Assembly: GCA_030043335.1 (NCBI GenBank) | Contig: JASHXX010000429.1 | Location: 1-6,010 of the forward strand | Source of the DNA: Xanthobacteraceae bacterium | GTDB lineage: Bacteria; Pseudomonadota; Alphaproteobacteria; Rhizobiales; Xanthobacteraceae | Length of the DNA stretch: 6,010 nt | Reading direction: 5' to 3' | Part shown: one piece after another, positions 1-5,777 of the stretch | Layout of the letters: every line of letters begins with the position of its first letter | How positions within the stretch are numbered: position 1 is the stretch's first letter | The notes under the pieces: model-generated | Databases searched by the model: none | What the model saw: only the letters and a program-made list of their open reading frames with translations | What the model was told of the DNA's origin: nothing | Translations under genes and position numbers: made by a program

Positions 1-684
1 CCGATCAAACGCTTCAAGCGGCTCGGCTATAACAATATCGCGCTCAATGGGCAGAAGGGCTATCACGGCGTCGTCGTGCTCTCGCGGCTGCCGTTCGAAT
101 CCACCGCGATCGAGGCGTTTTGCGGCAAGAGCGATTGCCGGCACATCACGATTGCGCTCGGCGAGCGCGCCGGCCTCAAGGATCCGATCACGCTGCATAA
201 TTTCTACGTGCCGGCCGGCGGCGACGTGCCGGACCCGGCGGCCAACGCCAAGTTCGCCCACAAGCTCGCCTTCCTCGACGAGATGCAAGGGAGCGAAAGA
301 TTGCGGCCGGCGCCGTCAGAGCGAGCGATCATCGCCGGCGACCTAAATGTAGCACCGCTCGAATCCGACGTCTGGAGCCACAAGCAATTGCTCGACGTCG
401 TCTCGCATACCCCGATCGAGTGCGAAAAGCTGATCGGCGTGCAGAAAGCCGGCGGCTGGGTCGACGCCGTGCGCAGCTTCGTGCCCGAGCCGACCAAGCT
501 CTACACGTGGTGGAGCTATCGCGCGCATGACTGGACCGCGTCCGACCGCGGCCGCCGCCTCGATCACATCTGGCTCGCGCCGGCGCTTGCCGATCGCATG
601 TCCGCGGTGCACGTCGCAAAGGAATCGCGCGGCTGGAGGCGCCCCTCCGACCACGTGCCGGTCACGGCGACGCTGGAGATCTAG
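1..684 (+). CDS. xth: Exodeoxyribonuclease III (AP endonuclease), 5' end missing
   Basis: This is the C-terminal 227 residues of an exonuclease III-family enzyme. The family nicks DNA at abasic sites and degrades one strand 3' to 5' during base-excision repair in the cytoplasm. The reading frame is already open at base 1. Compared with the usual 255-270 residues, about 40 N-terminal residues lie outside the window, including the metal-binding catalytic Glu. Visible in fragment numbering are the GQKGYHGV strand near residue 18, the active-site Tyr in HNFYVP (Y69), the catalytic GDLN motif (D114, N116), RRLDHIW (D188) and the terminal SDHVPV motif (D217, H218). All are intact, so the gene looks functional. 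The stop TAG is three bases before the channel gene, suggesting co-transcription. Family assignment is firm; the exact paralogue (XthA1 or XthA2 type) is not resolved. Confidence 0.93.
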   Translation, partial: PIKRFKRLGYNNIALNGQKGYHGVVVLSRLPFESTAIEAFCGKSDCRHITIALGERAGLKDPITLHNFYVPAGGDVPDPAANAKFAHKLAFLDEMQGSERLRPAPSERAIIAGDLNVAPLESDVWSHKQLLDVVSHTPIECEKLIGVQKAGGWVDAVRSFVPEPTKLYTWWSYRAHDWTASDRGRRLDHIWLAPALADRMSAVHVAKESRGWRRPSDHVPVTATLEI

Positions 685-687
685 CGC

Positions 688-1422
688 ATGGCAGCGACCA
701 AGCCGGGACTGGCGAAATCGCTCGGACAGTTCGGCACGCGGCTGCGGAAGTGGCAGGAACGGTCGCGCGAGCCCGGACTGACCGCCCTCCTCCTTGTCGA
801 AGGGTCTCTCATCTTCGTCGCCGTGCCGCTCGCCGGCATGGGCGTGATCCCGGAAATGGTCGTGCCGGCCCTGTTCGTGCTGCTAGTGATCGCCATCCTC
901 GCGGTGACCTCGCGCAGCCCCGTCGCCGCCGGCCTCGTGATTGTCGCGGTCTTGCTCAGCCCATTCGGCATCCTGGTCCACGCCGAACACCCCTCGGTGC
1001 TGACCGAGTGGCTGAGCGCGATCGGCCGCTTGCTCGCGCTCACCGCGCTGAGCTACGTGATTGCCAGGGCGGTATTCGGGCCGGGACGGGTCACGCTGCA
1101 TCGCGTGCAGGGGGCGATCGTCCTCTACATGAATTTTGCCCTGTTATTCTTCGTAATCTATCGGCTTCTCGACACGCTGATACCCAAAGCCTTTACCGGT
1201 CCGGGGCTGCCGTCGCCCGGGGCGGAATTCGGCTCCGGCGCCGCTTTGCTCTATTTCAGCTTTTCGACGCTGACCACCGCCGGTTTTGGCGACATCACGC
1301 CGGTCCACCCATTGGCGCGCAACCTCGCCAATGTCGAATCGATGATCGGCCAGCTCTATCCGGCGACGCTGCTGGCGCGGCTTGTCAGCCTCGAACTCGA
1401 GCACCGGCGGCAGTCGAAATAG
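688..1422 (+). CDS. Potassium-channel-like pore-loop membrane protein
   Basis: A 244-residue integral membrane protein of the bacterial ion channel (Ion_trans_2-like) type. Hydrophobic segments lie at about residues 31-51, 57-73, 78-95, 108-129 and 138-162. A pore helix (about 184-195) follows, then the filter-like motif TTAGFGD at 196-202 and a last helix at about 207-234. The pattern STLTT-x-GFGDITP matches the K+ channel signature TVGYGD with Tyr replaced by Phe, a substitution known in some K+-selective channels. The short basic N-terminus (about 1-29) and the short charged C-terminus carry no RCK or cyclic-nucleotide domain, so any gating is by other means. The ATG lies three bases after the exonuclease stop with GGAG at 675-678 as a likely ribosome site. 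Selectivity for K+ is inferred from the filter only. The gene converges on the cyclic-nucleotide-binding gene with 22 bases between the stops. Confidence 0.82.
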   Translation: MAATKPGLAKSLGQFGTRLRKWQERSREPGLTALLLVEGSLIFVAVPLAGMGVIPEMVVPALFVLLVIAILAVTSRSPVAAGLVIVAVLLSPFGILVHAEHPSVLTEWLSAIGRLLALTALSYVIARAVFGPGRVTLHRVQGAIVLYMNFALLFFVIYRLLDTLIPKAFTGPGLPSPGAEFGSGAALLYFSFSTLTTAGFGDITPVHPLARNLANVESMIGQLYPATLLARLVSLELEHRRQSK

Positions 1423-1444
1423 AATTCACTCAGACCGGCGCGGC

Positions 1445-1909
1445 CTAACGCGGCTTGGTGCCATTCGCGAGCGCGGCGCGGACGTTCTCGATCTCGCGGC
1501 TCCATTGATCGGCGCGCGCGGCGATCACTTCGCGCAGGCGGTGCGCGGCTTCCGGAAAGCCTTCGAGCATCTTCAGGAACATCGCGCGCGAGATGCGCAT
1601 CACCGTCGAGTTCTCGCGCGCCGTCGCCGTCGCCGGCCGTTTCGTCTCCGCCAGCAGCGCCGATTCGCCGAGCAGGGTGCCCGGCCCGGCAATGACTTCC
1701 TCGGCGCCGGCGCGCTCCGGCCTCAAGGTGAATGAACCCTGCTGCACGATAAAGGCGCCGTCGGCGGTCTCGCCGGCGGTGAACAGCACCTGCCCCGGCA
1801 CCAAGCTCAGGCTCTCGGCGCCGATCGCCAGGATCCGCAACGCGCCGGTGCCGAGCCGGCGGAGAATGGCGACCCGTTCCAGAACCGCGATGTCATTTTC
1901 GATGGTCAT
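1445..1909 (-). CDS. Stand-alone cyclic-nucleotide-binding domain protein
   Basis: A 154-residue soluble protein made of one cNMP-binding (CNB/Crp-like) beta-roll plus a C-terminal helix (about 118-148). The phosphate-binding cassette is visible at 80-94: GES-ALL-x3-KRPATA, with the conserved Glu at E82 and Arg at R91. The nine-residue Glu-to-Arg spacing matches protein kinase A regulatory subunits (E200/R209 in RI-alpha). No helix-turn-helix follows, so it is unlikely to be a Crp/Fnr transcription factor; it more likely passes a cAMP or cGMP signal to a partner. Homologues in Rhizobiales are often annotated as a cAMP-dependent protein kinase regulatory subunit, but no kinase is seen here. 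It follows the response regulator after 24 bases on the same strand and is probably in its operon. The ATG at 1909 has no strong ribosome site. The ligand and partner are unknown. Confidence 0.88.
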   Translation of the reverse strand: MTIENDIAVLERVAILRRLGTGALRILAIGAESLSLVPGQVLFTAGETADGAFIVQQGSFTLRPERAGAEEVIAGPGTLLGESALLAETKRPATATARENSTVMRISRAMFLKMLEGFPEAAHRLREVIAARADQWSREIENVRAALANGTKPR

Positions 1910-1933
1910 GTTCGACGGTCGGGGCGGCCGTAA

Positions 1934-2620
1934 TCACGGCACCAGCTTGTAGCCGCCGGCCTCGGTGACGAGGATCGCGGGCGCGGCGGCGTCCTTCTCG
2001 ATCTTCTGCCGCAGCCGGTAGATGTGCGTCTCCAGCGTGTGCGTCGTCACCCCCGAATTATAACCCCACACCTCCTGCAGCAGCGTTTCCCGCGATACCG
2101 GGCGCTGGCCGGCACGGTAGAGATAGCGCAGGATCGAGGTCTCTTTCTCGGTGAGGCGGACCTTGTTGCCCTTGGGGTTGAGCAGGAGCTTGGAGCTGGG
2201 CCGGAACGTGTAGGGCCCGATGGTAAAGATCGCGTCTTCGCTGGCTTCGTGCTGGCGCAGTTGCGCGCGGATGCGCGCCAGCAGCACGGCGAAGCGAAAC
2301 GGCTTGGCCACATAGTCATTGGCGCCGGATTCGAGTCCGAGGATGGTATCGGAATCGGTGTCGTGACCGGTCAGCATGATGATCGGGGCCTTGAAGCCGT
2401 TCTTGCGCAGGATGCGCACCGCTTCGCGGCCATCGATGTCGGGCAGGCCGACATCCATGATGACGAGATCGATCTGCCCGGCCTTGGCGGCCTGCACGGC
2501 CTTGGTGCCGTTCTCGACCGCGATCGCCTCGAACTCCTCATGCAGCGACAATTGCTCGGTCAGCGCGTCGCGCAGCTCCGGATCGTCGTCGACGATGAGA
2601 ATCGTACGCGTATTCGGCAT
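1934..2620 (-). CDS. OmpR/PhoB-family response regulator (OtpR/CenR-like)
   Basis: A 228-residue two-domain transcription regulator. The receiver domain (about 1-120, numbered from the ATG) has the acidic pair D11/D12, the phosphoacceptor D56 in VIMDVGLPDIDG, T84 in MLTGHD and K106 in VAKPF. The winged-helix DNA-binding domain (about 132-228) carries LTEKE, VSRETLLQEVWGY and the recognition-helix pattern THTLETHIYRLRQKIE, and ends in GGYKLVP. All phosphorylation residues are intact, but no histidine kinase gene is in the window. Start: GGAGG at 2634-2630 serves either the ATG at 2620 (9-base spacing) or a TTG directly before it at 2623 (6-base spacing); I chose ATG. It strongly resembles the regulator I recall as OtpR or CenR in Brucella, linked to envelope and stress responses and also next to a cNMP-binding gene. 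That orthology is from memory and should be treated as likely, not proven. Confidence 0.93.
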   Translation of the reverse strand: MPNTRTILIVDDDPELRDALTEQLSLHEEFEAIAVENGTKAVQAAKAGQIDLVIMDVGLPDIDGREAVRILRKNGFKAPIIMLTGHDTDSDTILGLESGANDYVAKPFRFAVLLARIRAQLRQHEASEDAIFTIGPYTFRPSSKLLLNPKGNKVRLTEKETSILRYLYRAGQRPVSRETLLQEVWGYNSGVTTHTLETHIYRLRQKIEKDAAAPAILVTEAGGYKLVP

Positions 2621-2778
2621 CAATCCGGACCTCCGGCCGCTGGCGGGCGAATCGGCGGCGCAGCTCGCAATGACCTTGGCCGCGATTTTGCTGGGCCGCC
2701 GGGCGCGAAGTAGAGCATTTGAGGGTACAAGAGCAAGCGGGGGTTTGGGAATTCGCTTCCGCGAGGTTGGTTTCCGGC
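2621..2778. promoter_or_regulatory. Divergent intergenic region, regulator / YkuD gene
   Basis: About 158 bases separate the response regulator start (minus strand) from the YkuD gene start (plus strand), so promoters for both should lie here. I find no strong consensus promoter. Weak plus-strand candidates are TTGCTG at 2688-2693 and TAGAGC at 2711-2716, 17 bases apart. A weak minus-strand candidate is TTGCTC (2736-2731) with TACTTC (2712-2707), 18 bases apart. GGAGG on the minus strand at 2634-2630 is the regulator's ribosome site. The promoter role is inferred from gene orientation only. Confidence 0.4.
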
Positions 2779-3312
2779 ATGCGACGGATTTTTCTGCGCA
2801 CGATCAGCGTCAGCCCGCGGCCGGGCCGCCGCTCGCAAGGCTGGCTGCGCGCGGGCGCCTTGGTCGTGCCCGTGGCGCTCGGGCGCGGCGGCGTCAAGGC
2901 TGATAAGCGCGAGGGCGATGGCAGTACGCCGCGTGGGAGCTTTCACCCGGTGCGGCTGTGGTGGCGCGCCGATCGCGTGCGGCGTCCGCCGACATTGCTG
3001 CCCGCGCGCCGCATCGGCCGTGCCGATGCCTGGTGCGAAGACCCACGCGACCGACGCTACAATAGTAGCTTCCACCGCTCGGCCAATGAACCAGGGGACG
3101 GGCTGTGGCGCAACGACGGGCTCTATGACGTGCTCCTCGAGCTCGATCACAACGCGCGGCCGCGCGTCGCTGGCCGCGGCAGCGCCGTGTTCGTCCACAT
3201 CGCCCGGCCCGGGCTCGCACCAACCGCCGGCTGTGTCGCACTTCGGTCGCATGACCTCCGCATCCTCCTGGGCCGAACCAGCCGAAAGACACGAATCATA
3301 GTTCATAGTTAA
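2779..3312 (+). CDS. YkuD-fold (L,D-transpeptidase catalytic domain) protein, no signal peptide
   Basis: A 177-residue protein of the YkuD superfamily, whose catalytic Cys makes or cleaves L,D bonds of peptidoglycan peptides. The substrate-side motif EGDGSTPRG is at about 45-53. The catalytic core runs from FVHIARP (H140) to TAGCVAL (C152), matching the family's His-x(n)-GC pattern, though the usual S/T-H/x-GC-V-R/H signature is varied here. The N-terminus (MRRIFLRTISVSPRPGRR) has basic residues but no hydrophobic stretch long enough for a signal peptide or anchor, so a cytoplasmic location is inferred. That would fit an L,D-carboxypeptidase or recycling role like Acinetobacter ElsL/LdtK rather than periplasmic cross-linking. 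The frame is open back to a TTG at 2719, but the ATG at 2779 (GAGG at 2763-2766) starts where the domain begins. It converges on yggS with overlapping stop codons. Confidence 0.8.
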   Translation: MRRIFLRTISVSPRPGRRSQGWLRAGALVVPVALGRGGVKADKREGDGSTPRGSFHPVRLWWRADRVRRPPTLLPARRIGRADAWCEDPRDRRYNSSFHRSANEPGDGLWRNDGLYDVLLELDHNARPRVAGRGSAVFVHIARPGLAPTAGCVALRSHDLRILLGRTSRKTRIIVHS

Positions 3313-3989
3313 ACAGCTGGCGGGCGCACGCCGAAGATGGCGGTGCCGACCCGCACGTGGGTGGCGCCGAAGGCGATGGCGACCGGATAATCCGCGCTCA
3401 TCCCCATCGAAAGGAACGCCAATCCGTTGCGGCGCGCGATCTTTGCGGTGAGCGCGAAGTGCGGGGCCGGCGCTTCGTCTCCCGGCGGAATGCACATCAG
3501 GCCGGAAATGGTCAGGCCGTGGCGGTCGCGGCAGGCGGTAAGAAAGCCGTCGGCATCCTGCGGCCGGACGCCCGCTTTCTGCGGCTCGGCCCCGGTATTG
3601 ATCTCGGCGAACAGCAGCGGTTTGCGCACCTGCCGGGCGATTTCCTTGACGAGCGCAACGGCAAGGCTTTCGCGATCGACCGAGTGAATCGCATCAAACA
3701 GCGCCACCGCTTCGCGCGCCTTGTTGGATTGCAGCGCGCCGACAAGGTGGAGCTCAAGGCCGGGGTGACGGGCGATCAGCGGCGGCCATTTCGCCTTGGC
3801 CTCCTGCACGCGGTTCTCGCCAAACACGCGCTGCCCGGCGCCGATCACCGGCTCGATCGCATCGGGACCGAAGGTCTTGGCGACGGCAACGAGCGTGACG
3901 CGGCCGGGATCGCGCCCGGCATCCCGACAGGCGCGCGTAATCTCCGCGCGCACCGCTGCCAGCCCATCCGCTCGGTTCATGGTTTCCAT
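3309..3989 (-). CDS. yggS: YggS/PLPBP family pyridoxal phosphate homeostasis protein
   Basis: A 226-residue protein of the YggS/PROSC (PLPBP) family. It binds pyridoxal 5'-phosphate in the cytoplasm and buffers free vitamin B6, affecting amino-acid and keto-acid metabolism. It has the alanine-racemase-like TIM-barrel fold but no known catalytic activity. Motifs are in order: VAVAKTF with the PLP lysine K38, FGENRVQE (56-63), HLVGALQSNK (81-90), INTGAEPQKAGV (130-141), SGLMCIPP (162-169), and the C-terminal LSMGMSADYPVAIAFGAT plus VRVGTAIFG (193-220). Length is typical and nothing is missing. Start: the ATG at 3989, preceded by GGCGG seven bases away, is preferred. The ATG at 3980 is also possible, and a TTG at 4013 gives an unlikely extension. 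Its stop overlaps that of the YkuD gene, and it is divergent from the cyclase. Confidence 0.95.
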   Translation of the reverse strand: METMNRADGLAAVRAEITRACRDAGRDPGRVTLVAVAKTFGPDAIEPVIGAGQRVFGENRVQEAKAKWPPLIARHPGLELHLVGALQSNKAREAVALFDAIHSVDRESLAVALVKEIARQVRKPLLFAEINTGAEPQKAGVRPQDADGFLTACRDRHGLTISGLMCIPPGDEAPAPHFALTAKIARRNGLAFLSMGMSADYPVAIAFGATHVRVGTAIFGVRPPAV

Positions 3990-4090
3990 TTTGTTACCGC
4001 CGAATGAAATCAAATTTTAGCAGCCGGGCAAAAGCGACCTTTACGCGTCTTCACTTAAATTGCGGAACACCGGACGCGGGGGAGCGCGTT
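3990..4090. promoter_or_regulatory. Divergent intergenic region, yggS / diguanylate cyclase
   Basis: About 100 bases between two divergent starts, visibly richer in A and T than the surrounding genes (for example 4001-4020 and 4051-4060), as expected of a promoter zone. TAAAAT on the minus strand (4019-4014) matches a -10 box in five of six positions and would put the yggS transcript start about 18 bases before its ATG, but no good -35 box sits upstream. No convincing plus-strand promoter is seen. GGGGGAG at 4078-4084 is the cyclase's ribosome site. Confidence 0.45.
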
Positions 4091-5755
4091 GTGTCTGACC
4101 TCCAGGCCAAGTCATCGCGGACGTCGGCACGCGGCAAGCTGCGGCTGAGCATACGCGCCCGGCTCATCGTCGTCGCGCTCGTGGCCATCGCCCCGTTGAT
4201 GTTCGAGCGCGTGCGCGGCCTCGAGCAGGCACGCGCCGAACGCACCGAACATGCCCACGCCCAGGTCATCGATATGGCACGCCGCGGCGCCGAGTCGCAA
4301 CGCGAGACCGCCTATTCGATCCGTGCGCTCCTCCAGGTTATCGCCCATGCCTACGCCACGACGCGGCCAGATACGGCCGACTGCGCGCGGATGCTCACCG
4401 GCCTCATCGGCAACGTGCCCTGGCTGCAGAACCTCGGCGTCGCCACGCCCGACGGCCGCATCACTTGCGCAACCGACCAGCGCGCCATCGGATTGAACAT
4501 CGCCGATCGCCCCTATTTTCAGACCGCGCTGCACTCGCACGAGTTCGCCCTCAGCGACTATTTGATCAATCGGGTCGACCAGACGCCCACCCTGATTGCC
4601 GCCTTCCCCGCGGTGAACGAAGGCGGCACGACCAACGGCGTCATTCTGGCGTCGGTTAATTTGAGCTGGATCGCCGACCTCGCGGCCAAGACCGCGCAAC
4701 GCTCCGGCACCTCGGTCATGCTGGTCGACAGCAGCGGCACCCTGATCGCCGCTTCGGACGATCTGCGCGAACTGATCGGCAAGAACCTCGCGGCTCGGCC
4801 GCTGACGAAGCGCATGCTGGCCGGCGACGAAGGCACGGCGACACTTAAGGGCTTTGACGGGGTGCGGCGCATTTTTGCCTATGTCCGCGTACCGTGGACC
4901 GGGGCACGGCTCGCCGTCGGCCTCGATGAGGCGGTGGTGCACAGCGGCATCGACCGCGAGATCACCGTCGCCTACCTGCAGCTGGCGTTGTTCGGCACGC
5001 TGGTTCTGCTTGCCGCCTGGTTCGGCGGCGAGCAGCTCATCGTGCGGCCGATCCGCGCGCTGGCGCGCACCGCCGCCCGCTTCGGCCGCGGCGACCTGCG
5101 CGTTCGCGCTACCGATGAGCCGTGGATGGCGGAATTCGAGCCGCTCGCCGCCGCGCTTGACGACATGGCGCGCAAGCTTGCCGCGCGCGAAGAGGAGTTG
5201 CGCATCGCCAACCAGCACCTCGAGGAGCTGGCGAGCCTCGACGGCCTTACCGGACTCGCCAACCGGCGCGGCTTCGACCGGAAACTCGAGGAAGAATGGC
5301 AGCGCGCGGCGCAGCGCAGCGTACCGCTGGCGCTGATGATGATCGACATCGATCACTTCAAGCTGTTCAACGACCGGTACGGCCACGTCCGCGGCGACGC
5401 CTGTCTCCGCGCCGTCGGAGAAACGCTGTCGCTCGTCACCCTCGACGACGCCGTGCTCGTCGCCCGTTACGGCGGCGAGGAGTTCGCTTTGCTGCTTCCT
5501 GGCCTCGACGTCGAGCGCGCGAGCACGCTTGCCGACGAGGCGCGCCGCGCGATCGAAGACCTGCTCATCACCCACGCCGAATCGTCCCGCGGCCATGTCA
5601 CCATCAGCATCGGCGTCGACTCGATCGTGCCGCGCCAGGATCAGGCGGCCGCCGACCTGGTCGAGGCGGCCGACCGCGCGCTCTATACCGCCAAGCGCAG
5701 CGGCCGCAACGCGGTCTGTGCCAACGAGGCCATGCTGCTGAGCGAGGCGTGCTGA
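4091..5755 (+). CDS. Membrane diguanylate cyclase: Cache sensor, HAMP, GGDEF
   Basis: A 554-residue (from GTG) sensor enzyme predicted to make cyclic di-GMP from two GTP. Order: transmembrane helix at about 22-38, an extracytoplasmic double-Cache-like region (about 40-285) with the hallmark DRPYF at 139-143, a second transmembrane helix (about 294-315), HAMP (about 312-365), a short helical linker, and GGDEF (about 379-543). The catalytic domain has DGLTGLANRR (384-393), MIDIDHFKLFNDRYGH with metal ligand D419, and GGEEF at 461-465, so it should be active. The RxxD inhibitory site expected just upstream is absent: the positions read D-D-A-V. There is no EAL domain. Start: the frame is open from an ATG at 4004, but the GTG at 4091 has GGAG at 4081-4084 six bases upstream and leaves room for divergent promoters, so I chose it. 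The sensed ligand is unknown. Confidence 0.9.
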   Translation: MSDLQAKSSRTSARGKLRLSIRARLIVVALVAIAPLMFERVRGLEQARAERTEHAHAQVIDMARRGAESQRETAYSIRALLQVIAHAYATTRPDTADCARMLTGLIGNVPWLQNLGVATPDGRITCATDQRAIGLNIADRPYFQTALHSHEFALSDYLINRVDQTPTLIAAFPAVNEGGTTNGVILASVNLSWIADLAAKTAQRSGTSVMLVDSSGTLIAASDDLRELIGKNLAARPLTKRMLAGDEGTATLKGFDGVRRIFAYVRVPWTGARLAVGLDEAVVHSGIDREITVAYLQLALFGTLVLLAAWFGGEQLIVRPIRALARTAARFGRGDLRVRATDEPWMAEFEPLAAALDDMARKLAAREEELRIANQHLEELASLDGLTGLANRRGFDRKLEEEWQRAAQRSVPLALMMIDIDHFKLFNDRYGHVRGDACLRAVGETLSLVTLDDAVLVARYGGEEFALLLPGLDVERASTLADEARRAIEDLLITHAESSRGHVTISIGVDSIVPRQDQAAADLVEAADRALYTAKRSGRNAVCANEAMLLSEAC

Positions 5756-5777
5756 TCGCGGGGCGGATCAGGTTTTT
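5752..5777 (+). terminator. Intrinsic terminator of the diguanylate cyclase gene
   Basis: A perfect six-base inverted repeat, CTGATC (5752-5757) and GATCAG (5766-5771), with an eight-base loop, is followed after one G by five T residues (5773-5777). This is the layout of a rho-independent terminator reading plus-strand. The stem is short and only half G/C, so strength is uncertain. It includes the cyclase TGA and the stop of the convergent VOC gene. No T-run exists on the minus-strand side, so it should act on the cyclase only. Confidence 0.5.

Noticed and set aside
1423..1444. Terminator between the channel and the cNMP-binding gene
   Set aside because: The 22-base gap has GC-rich direct repeats but no inverted repeat with a T-run.
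750..1448. Arg/Ala-rich open frame overlapping the channel gene on the same strand
   Set aside because: Frame-shifted reading of the channel; low-complexity Arg/Pro content typical of out-of-frame GC-rich DNA.
2624..2636. Short inverted repeat around TCCGGA upstream of the regulator as an operator
   Set aside because: It is a six-base palindrome next to the ribosome site, too short and GC-rich to call a binding site.
2024..2713. Open frame of 229 codons antisense to the response regulator
   Set aside because: Its composition is a mirror of the regulator codons and no family is recognisable. The regulator on the other strand is unambiguous.
3309..3989. Alanine racemase as function for the YggS protein
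   Set aside because: It has the barrel domain only and the YggS signature motifs; the C-terminal beta domain needed for racemases is absent.
3357..4007. Open frame of 216 codons antisense to yggS
   Set aside because: Shadow of yggS, with no motif and no ribosome site.
4055..4062. TTAA half-site as a CtrA-type binding site
   Set aside because: There is no second TTAA at the seven-base spacing needed.
4112..5596. Long open frame of 494 codons antisense to the diguanylate cyclase
   Set aside because: It has no recognisable domain and lies wholly opposite a gene with intact motifs. Long antisense frames are common in GC-rich DNA.
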